NCBI GenBank assembly: GCA_020744225.1
Contig: JAGMWG010000016.1
Span: 124,001-188,000 of the forward strand
Direction: 5' to 3'
Source of the DNA: Paraphoma chrysanthemicola
Lineage: Eukaryota > Ascomycota > Dothideomycetes > Pleosporales > Phaeosphaeriaceae
Length of the DNA stretch: 64,000 bases
Positions 32,683 to 44,857 of the stretch are shown piece by piece (the stretch's first letter is position 1; every line of letters begins with the position of its first letter). Position numbers and translations under genes: made by a program. The notes under the pieces are model-generated. The model did no database searches. It was not told the DNA's origin and worked only from the letters and a program-made list of their open reading frames with translations.

Positions 32683-34043
32683 TCAAGCCGTCAGCTTGTG
32701 TGCATGCGGGTTGTCCTTGTTTCCTCGCCATCCCCAAGCAAGTCTCTCCATCGACTTGTCCTCGTCTTTGCCGGGCCACATTACATCCCCAAGGTACACT
32801 GCGCGTATGCAAAAGGCCGCGGTGATCAACCACATGATGACCAGTAAAATGGTAAGTGCACTTGCCACGCCATTAATCCCTTCGCTTTTCAGAGCACTGC
32901 CGGCCTGGATAGTGGCCAGTGTAAGTCCAGCATTTGGGAAGATAAATGCCCACCAGTTCAGTGAAAATGACATCTTCTTTATCCCGGCGAGAATAGCCAC
33001 CGTGGTTATGAAGAAGAACCAGTATGCGAACAGCACGATAAATAGTCCAGCCATGATGCCGATAATTCGCACAATCTCTCCATCGGGAATTGCCGTGTCA
33101 GTCCAGTAATTCGGTGGAATGAGGCGCGGAGCCTGGGTTGCGAGAGAGAACATGCCCGCCGCAGTGTACCCTGCAAACTGTCAGTGCGTCAGACAGTACA
33201 TGTCTGTAGTTGTTCATACCTGCAGGCCCTACCGAAACATACATTCCGGGACGTACGTTAGCAGACGGCAACGAACTTGTCATCAGCCGTTGCATGTAAA
33301 TCCCGTACATCAGAAACGACACCAGCCACGCTAGGCCCTGGAACAACACGCCGCCAACGAAGATCTTCCAACTCGCTGAATCAGGTTGAGATGGGAGGAT
33401 CGTGCCTGCGAGCGTCCCGACGACGAGTAACGGATAGATAGGAAAAATCCAAGCAGGCACAGCGTCGGTGACGGTGAGCCGTTCGAGACGGAAGAACATA
33501 GAGTACTGCGCAATGGACACGCTAAATGACGCAGCGCAGTAGATCCAGAAACAAATTTCGAGCGCCTTAGTCAGCCACGGACCAGTCTTGTCGTTGCCAT
33601 AGACGTATGCACCGTTGAGGATGAGCGCGAGTGAGACCCAGAATGTGCCGTGGAAAAGACCTTCAACGGGATGGTGCAGGGAGGCGGTGAGTTTACGCGG
33701 GATGAGGATGAAGCGTACGATCATCAGACCTGTGAACAGCAGGAACAGCACGATGTCGAGGATGTAAAAGATCGTGCCGATGGTGGTCAGGCCGGGGAAG
33801 GTGTTTGGTGTATTTCCTAGGACGACGGCTAGGGCGCCCGTCGACATTGTTGTAGCGAACCATGGCCTATTTTATGGTGTTAGTATCGTCCTAGTCCACT
33901 ACAGTTGCTATATATGCTATAGTATAGTAGGTTTGGGTTGTTTACCATGTAAAATGTGAAATGCGATCACGCAGCCCCACTGTCGTGGGTGGCCTCGGGT
34001 CCTCATTCTGGAATCTATAAGGTTTCTTTTCACGGAACCGCAT
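32683..34043 (-). CDS. TDT-family C4-dicarboxylate/malate transporter (Mae1-like)
   Basis: Exons 34043-33946, 33866-33220 and 33170-32683 give 410 aa, all in phase. The first exon codes MRFREKKPYRFQNEDPRPPT and joins to give RISHFTWPWFATTMSTGALA, the hallmark first helix of the tellurite-resistance/dicarboxylate transporter (TDT, PF03595) family. Ten membrane helices can be counted (for example IFYILDIVLFLLFTGLMIVR, GLFIVLFAYWFFFITTVAIL, ALTILLVIMWLITAAFCIRA). The FxxPMSTG-like motif is present as ATTMSTG. Family members move malate and other C4 acids, sulfite or related anions across the plasma membrane; the length and the NWWAFIFPNAG motif favour the malic-acid (Mae1) branch over the sulfite (SSU1) branch, but I am not certain. 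No partner gene is adjacent. Confidence 0.88.
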
Positions 34044-35724
34044 CTTTGGACGTCGCGCTTGCCTTGTTCACGCTCGCAACACCATCGGATCCTGACATGA
34101 AGAGCATATAAGTGATGTAGAGAAGGATGCGACCCTATAGATAAGGCACACAAGAAGAAAAGTTGAAACGAAAGCGGGCCTCATCGTCATTGGTGGCTGT
34201 AGCGTACTTGTGCAGAGCTTATCGATCATGTTGGCAACTCATGCGACCACACAGCAGCCTCATGGCATGCGCTAGGGCGCTTAGTCGGTCCTGATTCTCG
34301 GAAAGTCGGCATACTTGGGTGGTGTCTGATGCGGGTGCTCGTGGTCGCGGCACCGGCGGGAGATCTGCGATGACGTAGCTGCTCGCCAAAAGTATCCGAA
34401 CTTTGTCGATGCCTCACTCCAACCTTCGACAGCTGCTTCTAGGCCTAGATCTGTTGAGCTTAGCAGTAGGTAGGTAGTATCATAGCACGTTTAGTCCCCA
34501 TGGCGGCTAGATTCGAGATCTCTTGGAACTGAGTACGGACCGCTGTGAAACGAGTGCGCCAATTTTGCCACACTCGGCAGAATCATCACCTTCCGTTCTG
34601 AAGCTATATCGATCAACTGGTTGCTTTCGTCACTTGGTCAGTGTGAATATCATGTCATCCTGTCTTTCCTTCTGGTTTCCCATGTCAACCTTCGTTCGTT
34701 ATCGTGACTTCAGCAGCAAACCTTTAAGTCGTAACGAAGGCCCAATGGTTGGCCGCGTAGCTATTCTGCCGCTTGCAGAAACAAAGCAATTGGTGTATTG
34801 CGGGCTTAGAGATTCACAGGCTGGATGTTCTTCCATGGTCACAGAAATATACTTATGTAGTCGCGTGAAGGTATACAGTCACTTGTCCAGAGTATGCGAC
34901 GCATATAGAAAATTGCAGAGGTCTACAGGTGCAGAAACCAGGCCGATTCGGCAAAGCGAGAGGCAAATGTAATCTGCCTCAATGAGTACATAGACAGCAC
35001 TGCCTGTCAACTATTGAAACTCTACGATATCCTCCTCTCAGGCATACCTGGGATCTCGTCGAGAAGTGCACAGCGTAGAACTCGACGAAGGAGGCTTTCA
35101 CGGCCATAGCCATGGACACTGTTATGTGCAAGGGTTTACGGGGCATTTGTGCCATAGATAACGGCATTGAAGCTCTCAACACAGTCGTGACATCTATCCG
35201 AGATAATAGGGATAGGTACCTCATGATCGACGGGGCACCACAATTGGAAGCTCGAAAGATGCATTCTAGGCATGAAAAGAGTTGATTTTAGTGGGATCAT
35301 GATATTCGACCCCTTTTAATTAGGCTAAATATATTTGGCTGTGCGCTTTTGCTATTCGGCCGTGCAATCTGTGTACAGGTGCCGTAAAGAATGCCTACCA
35401 CAAAGTCTTAGTTTCATAGGCTGAATATACTCACTTACTACTGGAACTTTATTCTTGTAGTCGCTAAGAGGCATTCAATAATGTATCAGTATCATGCTAC
35501 GCGCGTACAATAATGTAAAGGCCTCCAGGAAGTATGAATTTAACATTCATCATAAGTCGAACTGCAAAGGCAACACATGCAAGATTTAAGATAAAGACTA
35601 AGAACTAATCACGCTACTATCATCTCTCAATCAACCAAACCCTCCTCTCCACCTTCTCTTTCTCCCCCAACATCCTCTGCTCGTTCTCCTTTATCATAAT
35701 CCACAGCTCTCCAACAATTCTTCT
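34044..35724. other. gene-poor region, about 1.7 kb
   Basis: Only short frames; 35260-35620 is AT-rich. I see no transposon ends, RNA gene or recognisable relic. Confidence 0.5.
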
Positions 35725-36216
35725 TCATCTGTGCCAGTGAGTTTTCCAGCCTTTTCCTCGACTCATTTTCACATCATCTGCCGCCTCCAACCGATCTATG
35801 TACGCATACATCGCTTCCTCGTCAATGTCACACGCAACATTCTCGAGAGCTTGAAGCTCGTTCTCGACCCTGTCTTGTTCTTCTTGCTCTGCCACTCCAA
35901 AAACTCTTCCCCACTCCTTCCATTTCGCCTTGAAATCGTCCTTCAAATTCATTGGAAGTGAGCTATCTGGCATTGCTTGGTATTGCACGGCAGACTGAAT
36001 TGTGTTGGGCCTGACGTTGTTTCGACTTGCGGTATCTTGAGTAATCCAAGCATCGATTTCGGTCTTCTCAAGGTTGAGGCTTGCGATCTTTTGCGCGTAG
36101 ACGTTTTTCCTGCGGTCTACGCCGGATCCACGAGGGACCTCCTTCTCCTGCATGAAACGTATGATCTCATCGAGGTTGAACTTTGTATCGATCTCCGGTG
36201 CAGTGTAGGATGGCAT
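35725..36216 (-). CDS. hypothetical helical protein, 163 aa
   Basis: A single exon with good coding character. The protein is highly charged and helical: FNLDEIIRFMQEKEVPRGSG and VYAQKIASLNLEKTEIDAWI near the N-terminus, a linker, then KDDFKAKWKEWGRVFGVAEQ and a Glu-rich helix up to AMYAYIDRLEAADD. No cysteines in a pattern, no signal peptide and no membrane segment. The N-terminal segment looks like a small helical binding module, but I cannot name a family. It stands alone in a gene-poor stretch. Confidence 0.5.
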   Translation of the reverse strand: MPSYTAPEIDTKFNLDEIIRFMQEKEVPRGSGVDRRKNVYAQKIASLNLEKTEIDAWITQDTASRNNVRPNTIQSAVQYQAMPDSSLPMNLKDDFKAKWKEWGRVFGVAEQEEQDRVENELQALENVACDIDEEAMYAYIDRLEAADDVKMSRGKGWKTHWHR

Positions 36217-36394
36217 GATGAAATGATCTCAGCGATATTAGATTGAGAGGATGAAGAGGACAGTCTTCCAGCCGCTCAAACTATATTTCTGAAGATGTTT
36301 GCTGGAGCATAGAAGTGCTTGATCAATGTGATCAGCATGCAATCACGGGTGATCGCAATTGTCTGCGGCGCACATCTCAAGCGGAGAACTTGCA

Positions 36395-36715
36395 TTATGT
36401 TCTAACCTGAAAGGCTACGGATGCAAAATGAAGCTGTGTTGAATTACGACAGAGCTTTCCAAGACCTGAAGCCATGCGCACGCAGAATAGTGCGTCGCCG
36501 CCAGGCATGCCAGTGACGATGAATGCGCTGCCCTGCCAATTCACTAGCACTGGCTTGGGTATAGTAGAGGTGATATCGGGATGGTAAGGTGTGGCAACTA
36601 TTACCCGTCCTGAGTCCCTCGAAGGTATAAAAACGCTCGAGATGCGTATGTTCGGGTATGGGTCGAGAATGTGCGCGATGTCCCGATCGATTGTTCTAAG
36701 TTCGAAGTATATCAC
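36395..36715 (-). pseudogene. truncated alpha/beta-hydrolase-like fragment
   Basis: The frame includes VFIPSRDSGRVIVATPYHPD and PVLVNWQGSAFIVTG followed by GGDALFCVRMAS. This matches the N-terminal part of fungal alpha/beta-hydrolase-3 proteins, where the oxyanion-hole HG(G/S)G motif sits at NWHGSGF; here the His is replaced by Gln. After MAS the frame runs into unrelated sequence and stops, and I see no exon with the GxSxG nucleophile or the later catalytic Asp and His. It is therefore a partial, probably dead copy. Confidence 0.5.
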
Positions 36716-37296
36716 CGTGCGAACCAGTGTTGCGAGGAGCTATTGGCGGGCGTAGGACAGGTATAATGACATTTCGAGTATGTCGCTATCGTGTGTAAAT
36801 TAGACGTATGTAGTGCTGCTACCTGTTTATGATGAGCGACTTTAAGGAGCACAAACCGTTTTATGGTGTGATCCAAGTGATCGCGCACGTTTCACACTTC
36901 TCACGTTCGGTAATCTTTCTTTAGAGTAAACGGGATTACCTTGAAGTCCATACGTGCTACTTAGGAACGTACCTCAAAGGAATGATGTGCTAGGCCGAGC
37001 TGTCTGGATGCGGCCAAGTCATTGCGTCCACCGCTTCAGCTAACGCATGTACGTCCTCCTGGTGGCGCAATGAGGGAGAGCGCCTGGATAGCAATGCTGT
37101 GTAGAATAAGGTTGGCACCATAAAAGAAGAGGCGCATCACATAAGCATCATGCAGGTTGATGGCAAAGACGATTGTTTGAAGAAGCGAAGAAGTATATCC
37201 AAGAAGGAAGGTATTTACAAAAGGTTTTTGATGCTCCAGCACCGTTCTTCTTCGTTCATGCAAGCATGTTATCACGAGAGCTCAAGCGCGAGTGGC
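36716..37296. other. intergenic region
   Basis: Downstream of the pectate lyase gene; nothing recognised. Confidence 0.5.
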
Positions 37297-38296
37297 TTAG
37301 AAGGTGACAACACCGACACCAGCGCTCTTGGCAGTGATGGCGCAGACGCTGGAAGCAGCATCAGTAGTGTATGCATAAGAAGGCTTGAATGAGCCGGTCT
37401 TGGTGATCTGAGTAGGCGAGTTGGTGAAGATGTTGCCAGTCTCGACAGCGAAGCCCTCCTCCTTGGAGTCAAGGTTTGTAACGACGGAGTTGGCAACGTT
37501 GGTGAACGAGTTCTGCTCAACGAGGACCTGAGCGCCCATGCGAGAATTGATTCCGCTGATTCCACCGTTGTAGCAGCTGCTGTAGACGTGGCCGGTGCCG
37601 AAACGGATGGACGGAAGGCGGGAGTTGACGCCCGTGAAGGAGTTGTGGTGGTAAGTCACACGGAGCTTGCCCTTGTCCTCGGCGGCGTTGCTATCGGAGT
37701 GGCCGACAAGGGAGCCCTTCCACTATAAAGGTGTGAGCGGGACGACTGAAAAAGTCTAAAGTCAATGTACTTACGTGGTCGTGGAACTTGTTCCATGAGA
37801 AGGTCAACTGATCGGCACCGTGCTTGGCATCAAGCAGACCATCATAGGTATCCTTGTCGCCAGTGATACCGATAGACGAGAAGTCGTTGTGGTCGATCCA
37901 GACCTTGGTGGACTCATCAATGTCGATGAGATCCTTGCCCTTGGGTGCACGGTAGAGCTTCAAGTTGCGGACAATGACGTTGCTGACGAGGCGAATCTGG
38001 AAACCACCATCGGTCAAGCCAGAGTTCGATCCGACACCGAGGACTGAAGTGTTGCCGACAAGCTTGACGATTCCGCAGCCAGTCAGGATGCCGGAGATCT
38101 TGATGACGCCGCCAGCCTTGGCTGCGGTGGTCAGGGCAGAGCAGGAGGTGACAGTGGTGCCCGCACCGCTTCCACCACCGGTCGTGCCCGCGGCGAAGCC
38201 AACAAGTTCGTCAACCTTTGCGGCGCGCTTCTCGACAGGAGCGGCGTAAGCAGAGGCAGCGGTCAAAGCCGCGATAGCAACGTTGGTGAAATGCAT
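37297..38296 (-). CDS. secreted PL1 pectate lyase
   Basis: Exons 38296-37775 and 37722-37297 give 315 aa. The start at 38296 (MHFTNVAIAALTAASAYAAP) gives a signal peptide followed by a Kex2-like site (VEKR); upstream frames are leader. Parallel beta-helix motifs of polysaccharide lyase family 1 are clear: DLIDIDESTKVWIDHNDFSS (Ca2+-binding Asp residues and the vWiDH motif), DGLLDAKHGADQLTFSWNKF, and the catalytic-Arg region NSRLPSIRFG. The junction FHDH/WKGSLVGHSDSN is typical for the family. The enzyme cleaves de-esterified pectin by beta-elimination outside the cell, pointing to growth on plant material. Regulation is usually by pectin and carbon repression; no sites were mapped. Confidence 0.93.
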
Positions 38297-39337
38297 ATTG
38301 TTGATTGGATGGATTGTCGAAGAACTTCGAAGAACGAATGGAAGTCTCAAAGGAAGAGAATGTAAAGAATGGAAAGAGATCGACTCTTGAGATGCTGAAT
38401 GAAGATGGAAGGTTGATGCCGATAGCAAAGATCTTATATAGCAAGTGGTTCAGATGTACCAAGGCGTAGGATCTGGTGCAGGCTCCATGATCACCAGCAG
38501 GCGCCGCCCTTAATAGTCGTCGAAACCAAACATTCTCTTGGCTCTCCACCCTCAAGTTCCTCCGTGATTATACGGGACTCCTCTGTGGGTGCATTGCACA
38601 ACTTCAATCATCCACCAAACACAGTGCAGCATAAGAGTCTCGTGGACCTGTCCCTGAGTGACGCTGAGGCTGTCGAACTTAGATGGAAAAACCCCAGATT
38701 CCGGGGTGCAGGGCGGGGGTGCAGCGTACATCGACATTCAGAAGCCGAAAAACTAGGCCAGAAACACTACTAATTGGTTTCCTGACTCTACTTTGGATGG
38801 AGATGCAATATGGGCAAACGCGCCACTGTTTCGATACGTTGCTCAGAAAGCTTGGCAATTCAAGAGTCAAGTCCACCAATAGGAGTATTTGAAAGTTGAA
38901 AGGAGGTTGGCGATCTGCACATTAAAAGGATGGCGACATTGCAATCGCCGCGGTGTTCCAGTTCATCCTTTTGATGGGGATTGATGGGAAATTCTTAATG
39001 CGTCGACGATATCATGTACATGTGGTGTTGCGAACGGAGAGACGGACACGTTCGGACTCCTCGAGGGAAGGAACAAATCGCGGATGAAGCGCTAGGTTTT
39101 ACCAGGATTAGTGTACCTTGCTAGCCTGGAACTCAATCACCGCAGGTACTGCTGACAGCTGCTGCCGGTCGGCAACCTCTCTACTCCACCACCGCACCAC
39201 TGCGCTTTCTCTATTCCCTCATTGTCATCAACACTACCAATCTCGCGAGGTATCTCGAATTACGACCCTTGAACGGTCTTGATCTTTCCAAAGAGCTCCC
39301 CTTGTCTTTATTGTTCCCCTTGTCATGTCATGTTTCA
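38297..39337. other. upstream region of the pectate lyase gene
   Basis: It contains the pyrimidine-rich 5' leader (on the minus strand) adjoining the start codon. The rest shows no recognisable gene. Confidence 0.5.
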
Positions 39338-40379
39338 TCACGAGTCAGGCATCGCGAAGAAGAGTCCGAGTGCGAAGCCGGAGACTAGAAACCCGCGGTC
39401 TATGCTTCCCACGGTGGAAGTCTTAGCTCGATAATAATGCGCTTGCAATAGGCTACCCGAGTTGCGTATTTGACAACGGGGAGTGGGCAGACGTTCAACG
39501 ACCCGTGCATACTGAGAACGAACAGGTCCCGCACCTAGCGTGTTGTCAATGATTGCTTTGGCAAAAGTGCGTGTCAGCCGACCTATTGATCCTTTGACGG
39601 TAAGCGATGAGAACGACAGACTCAAAGACTTTCGGTGTCAGGCATCGCTGGTCGTGCCCCTTGATGTGTACTCTGAAGATGACCTCACCGTCCCTGCAGA
39701 TCAGCGATTTCAATCTCCCAGGGCTGTTGTTGAGCAGATTACATAACGAACGGCAATACTCGTCCAATCGTATCGCGAAGAGGCTTGGTCTCTGTGGTGA
39801 CATTGAAGGAAACTCATTACTTCAAGCGGAGCAACATGTTGAACCATGTAGGACACCAGTATTCAAGCTCGACGAGGCACTCTCAACCAGTCAGCGAGGT
39901 GCATGACTCCATGAAGCAAATATTCATGTTGGTCGTGGTAAACAGTCTACCTTTTGAGCCGTTTCGGTTCAGCAAAGTGCTTGCTTGTTTGCACAATGCA
40001 CCCTTGGGTCGTGCAATTCAGGCTCTTCCTTCGATCAACCTCAACGAGGCCAATTAACACAGTCATAGGTCTCTTTTGATCGTAGTGTGACACACTTGAG
40101 AACGGTTTTGAGGTGGTGGATGAAGCCAGCGACCGAAGCAATGTCAAAGTAACTTCCAGGCGCATAATCTTGTACTACCTTGAGAACGATGTAGTCGACA
40201 TCTGCTAAATCAACATGGCAAGGGTAAAAAGAAGGTATGGGAGGAACTTCTCTATCATGACTGCTGTATTTCCGGGGCTTCCTATCGTCACCTTGCTTCT
40301 CGGCCCTAGAGGCCCAACGCTTCCAATGACGTGGTCCTGGGTGCTGTTTGTGGCTCAGCTTGCGATGGCCGTGCGCCAC
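39338..40379 (-). other. several minus-strand frames, possible broken gene
   Basis: Three protein-like stretches occur on the minus strand: DVDYIVLKVVQDYAPGSYFD with IASVAGFIHHLKTVLKCVTL near 40100-40200, CRDGEVIFRVHIKGHDQRCL near 39670, and a C-terminal TSTVGSIDRGFLVSGFALGL that ends in FFAMPDS at 39338. No set of splice sites links them without stops. This is either a decayed gene or coincidence; I cannot name a family. Confidence 0.2.
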
Positions 40380-40561
40380 AACTCCGTGTATTCGGCAGCA
40401 CCTTCCATTTCAAGTCGTATTCGTCTGCACCTCCCACACTTACCCGGAAGCCTAAGTAGTCGCACCGAGAAAGGACCACCCTTCAAATAGTCTTACAGCT
40501 GCCTGATATCCTCAGGATTGGACTATTGTATTTCTCCATTTCTTCCAAGGTTTGCATCGCA

Positions 40562-43261
40562 ATGAATCCTGGTCGGAAAACCAACGAAGACAGAAGACAT
40601 GTACATCGGAATCGCCCAGACAGCACCCAGGCTCCGATCCCCGTTCATAGCTATCGCGACAGCACACAAAGCCCAATTGTCGTGAGCCACAACTATCGGG
40701 ACAGCTCCCAGGCTCCGATTCCCGTACCGCAGAGCAATCGAGACAGTACCCAGGCTCCTATTCCCGTGCACGACCGGCGGTATAGTACTCAGGCTCCAAT
40801 ACCGATCCACGAAGAGCACGATGAAAAGCTTCGCATGGATGCGCCTCCACCATATGAGCTTACTCACGAGCTGGACGCTTCCAATGACGTAGCGCCACAG
40901 GCTGGCCAAACAGCTGTGACATGTGGGTATTGATCTCGCTACTGTAGAGACAAGCACTGATGCATCGTAGCGGATGGTCGCATTGACATTGATCTTGATT
41001 CTCGTCTCACGAGAACACTTGTCAAACTTGTACCTGAGAAAGAGGCAGAGACATCAGAGCCAAGTCGTAGATTGACAGTCAATCGACTGTGGAGTATTCG
41101 ACTCAACATTGTCATCCAAGTCGTTGGCAGTCGCGGCGATGTCCAGCCTTTTGTTGCACTTGGCCAAGAACTCCAAAAGTACGGTCATCGCGTACGGCTA
41201 GCTACGCATAACGCTTTTGAAAGCTTCGTACTAGAATCGAATCTGGAGTTCTTTCCAATCGGCGGCGACCCAAAAGAGCTAATGGCTTACATGGTCAAGA
41301 ACCCTGGACTCATTCCCTCCATGAAGAGTTTACGAGAAGGCGATATCCAGAGGAAGCGCGAAATGATCGCTGAGATGCTGCGCGGATGCTGGAAGTCGTG
41401 CATAGAGCCCGACGAAAGATCCCAGCAACCGTTCATTGCAGATGCCATCATCGCGAACCCTCCCAGCTTCGCACATATTCACTGCGCCCAAGCTTTGGGC
41501 ATTCCAGTACATATGATGTTCACGATGCCTTGGAGCAGTACGAGAGCATTTCCACATCCCTTGGCGAATTTTGTGGGAAACGACATTAAGAAGACACAAC
41601 TTGTCAACTACGCGTCCTACGGCATCGTAGAGTTCCTCACCTGGCAGGGCCTAGGCGATGTTATCAACGCTTTCCGCAATTCATTGGATCTAGAAGCTGT
41701 ACCAAATTCAGTCGGACCTGTTCTGGCGGAGTCACTCAAAGTACCCTTCACATATTGTTGGTCTCCAGCTCTTGTTCCAAAGCCTCCAGATTGGCCGTCC
41801 TACATTGATGTGTGTGGCTTCTTCTTTCGCGATGCGCCAAAGTACACCCCACCCGAAGACATCGACCAATTTCTCCGTGCTGGACCTCCTCCCGTGTATA
41901 TTGGATTCGGCAGCATAGTCATCGACGATCCGGCAAAGATGACCTCCATGATACTAGAAGCAGTACGGATCTTGGGTGTTCGAGCCATCATCTCGAGAGG
42001 CTGGAGTAATCTAGGAGAGGGTGTTCCATCGATGAGTCGAGACGTGCTCTTCATTGGCGACTGCCCTCATGAGTGGCTTTTTCAGTACGTTGCCGCAGTT
42101 GTCCACCACGGAGGAGCCGGAACAGCGGCATGCGGACTCCGCAACGCATGCCCAACTACAATAGTGCCATTCTTCGGCGACCAGCCATTCTGGGGCAACA
42201 TGGTTGCAGTAGCTGGTGCAGGACCATATCCCATTCCACACAAATCTTTGACCACCCAAAATCTTACAGACGCAATATCATTCTGCCTCACCCCCGATGC
42301 CAAATCCGCCGCGCAGACCATCGCATCACGTATGGCCAACGAACACGGCGTCTCCGCCGCAGTCCAATCCTTTCACGCCAACCTCCCCCTCGAAACAATG
42401 CAATGCGCCTTGCTTCCCACAACAGTCGCATCATGGACCTACAAGCGCGGCACTACACCGATTCGCCTATCCAAACTCTCCGCCCAAATCCTCATCGAGA
42501 ACGGCATCATTGTCGCTTCAGATCTGACATCTCACGAAACAGAACCCATCATCATCATAAACCAACGCTGGGATCCCGTTACCAGCACCAGCTCTGCCTC
42601 ATTCGGTATTGTCGGGAACCTCGGCGGCTCAGCCAAGAACATGCTCGTGGATCCATTTTTAGAAATGAAGCGCTCTGATTCTGCGGGTAACAACGGTACA
42701 GTAACAGCAGGTCGGATGGCCGCTACCATGGCCAAAGGATTCGGCAAATTCAATTCCTCGTTGTTCAAAGGCGCCATTGTAGACTTGCCCCTTGCAACGA
42801 CAGAAGGATTTCGAAACGTGCCAAAGCTATATGGCGAGGAGCCCAAGAATCACGGAGAAGTCACGGGCATTGTGTCGGGGTTCCAAGTCGGTGCAAAGAA
42901 CTTTGCGCATGGGATGGTAGACGGATTCACAGATCCGTTTAAGCAGCCGTACGAGCAAGGGAAGAAAGAGGGGGCGATTGGATATGCGAAGGGGTTTGGA
43001 AAGGGGATGGCGGGGTTCATGACAAAGACGACTAGTGCAGTGGTGGGTATCGTGGCGTATCCGGGTGATGGGATTGCAAAGAGTATACGGTATGCGGTGC
43101 ATCGAGCGACGAGGAAAGAGATCAGTAATCGAAAGTTGGTGGAGGGCGAGTATTTAGCGAGGAAGAATGAGAATGATGTTGATGTGAGGGGAGTGATAGA
43201 GGCGTTTGAGAGGTTGACAATGGGAAAGGGAAAGGATAGAATGGCTGTGAGCACGTGGTAG
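40562..43261 (+). CDS. GT28-type UDP-glycosyltransferase (sterol glucosyltransferase-like), 883 aa
   Basis: Exons 40562-40922 and 40971-43261 (GTGGGT donor, CGTAG acceptor). The N-terminus carries five 13-14-residue repeats around TQAPIPV. The catalytic part starts with NIVIQVVGSRGDVQPFVALG, the GT28/sterol 3-beta-glucosyltransferase N-lobe motif, and contains the donor-binding signature AVVHHGGAGTAACGLRNACP followed by PTTIVPFFGDQPFWG. The last 200 residues form an amphipathic, Gly-rich region (KGFGKFNSSLFKGAIVDLPL, GYAKGFGKGMAGFMTKTTSA) seen in many fungal members. The enzyme transfers glucose from UDP-glucose to a lipid, likely a sterol. Yeast Atg26 has PH-GRAM domains; none is evident here. 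An upstream in-frame ATG at 40526 would add 12 residues. Confidence 0.88.
40619..40810 (+). repeat. five tandem 39-42-nt coding repeats (DSTQAPIPV units)
   Basis: Five units encode DSTQAPIPV, DSTQSPIVV, DSSQAPIPV, DSTQAPIPV and STQAPIPI, each followed by a variable 4-5-residue spacer. The DNA is also repetitive (CAGGCTCC-AT-CCCGT), so this is a tandem duplication within the glycosyltransferase first exon rather than chance composition. Confidence 0.85.
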
Positions 43262-43488
43262 ACTCGAAATGGGACGGGACACCTTCAATAAATGGGAATT
43301 CGATAAAGCAGCATAGATATACGACATCAATAATAATAGTGCATCTGACAGCGTCTGGGGTATTCGTAATTGATGATGCTTCGACCTTGGACACAGTCCT
43401 CTCGTGCAACGCTCTTAATCCACAAGCTCAAATGACAATGCTTCAGCATGCCGTACACCTCTCAACCATCAAGCTTCCCTAATACCTC

Positions 43489-43971
43489 TCAACTAAAGAC
43501 CCACACGACGGAGAAGACGATGCTGACAGCAGCTACGACAACGATGACCTCGGGACCGGCCTTGATTCCCACAGGTAAACCCTCCGTCGTGAATTGCGCC
43601 ACAATGCCTTGGGTGAAGTTCTTCTCGGCCTCCGCTAACGCAATCTCAGTCCAATTGCCGCATTCCGCGTTCAGTTGTTCATTCGCAGTGAGGGCCGGAA
43701 GCTTCTTGATCGCGGCATCCATCATCCGCGCACTGTAAATCGTGCCGACATTCGCCTTCTGCATCAGAACGGTGCGATATGTACCGTTGGCGCCGATGGT
43801 GGACATATTGGCCGTCCATTCGTAGTCGAAGCAGAGCTGTTCCTGTGTTGGTGCGGCGGAAGTTTGTCGGACTTCGAGTTTCGCAGCTGGGAGAGCTGCT
43901 TCGGGCGCCGCGGCAACGAAGCCGAGGATGCTGAAGAGCAAGATGACGTTGGCGAGAAGTGATGAATGCAT
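43489..43971 (-). CDS. small secreted protein with GPI-type C-terminus, 160 aa
   Basis: The ATG at 43971 starts a signal peptide (MHSSLLANVILLFSILGFVA, cut near AAPEA). The mature part begins with Ala/Pro-rich residues, then LEVRQTSAAPTQEQ, two cysteines (C47 and C104) likely paired, and N-glycosylation sites at N55, N62, N106 and N118. Residues 141-160 (EVIVVVAAVSIVFSVVWVFS) are hydrophobic to the end, which fits a GPI-attachment signal or a tail anchor. No enzyme motif. It is probably a surface protein. It lies downstream of the MFS exporter on the same strand, but a 0.9-kb gap argues for separate promoters. Confidence 0.6.
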   Translation of the reverse strand: MHSSLLANVILLFSILGFVAAAPEAALPAAKLEVRQTSAAPTQEQLCFDYEWTANMSTIGANGTYRTVLMQKANVGTIYSARMMDAAIKKLPALTANEQLNAECGNWTEIALAEAEKNFTQGIVAQFTTEGLPVGIKAGPEVIVVVAAVSIVFSVVWVFS

Positions 43972-44857
43972 GGTAATTATGTCGTGCCGGCGATCGTTGG
44001 TGAATGAAAGAAAGTAGGTCGGTGATTATTAGGGCCAAGCAACGTGAACCAGCACAACGCAATAATAGGTAGAGCAAGAATTGACGAAAGGAAAGTTGAG
44101 TAAGGTTTTGCAGAATGCAAGCCTGAGGATACCAAGAGCGAGGAGGAAAGAGGCGACAAGGGAGCAGCTCAAAAATCAGGCCACTTCGACGTGATATAGG
44201 CGCGTGCCTGAGAAGCGATGGCTAACGTTCTTACGTCGATGCGACACAAAGTGCCAGATGGGGAGGATTTTGAACCAAAAGCCGTCTCAGGTGGCAGGGC
44301 TGCGTTAAGCGCCCCTAACAAGCGCCCAGGCTCACCATCACCAACCAGAGTGCAGTAGCTTCTTGTCACTTGCGATACAAGGCCAATCGGTGTGTACAGT
44401 GGCTATAAAGAGTCTGCGCCATCTGCCTTTTGGCTGCGTGCAAATGCGCAGTGATGGGAGAAGGCGGAGTGATGAGATGCACTGTGGAGTGTTCGCTGGA
44501 GGGTCGCATTGGGTGTGCGGGAAGGACTGCAGCCGGGTGCACGGACTTTCATGCGTTGTGAGCAGACGAACACCTCCAACACCTCGTCCACCATCCCGGA
44601 ACTTCATCATCCTCACGTCCGCACAACTTACGAGATGTGACCTGATGATATTTCTCTGGTGGTTCGATTATGGTCGTACATGGCAGTCACGACCTCACCT
44701 GACCACCGCTCCTCCTGAACCATCCGACTTTGCGTGAATTGGTTGACATTGTGTTACAGGCCATCTTCGGAGATTGGTGTATATCCATAGTAACAGTAAG
44801 AGTCAAGACAGAATCATACTTTCTCACCGTCACGTCGTAGATGATTTCGACACCGCA
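43972..44857. other. upstream region of the small secreted protein gene
   Basis: No protein-like frame or repeat recognised. Confidence 0.5.
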
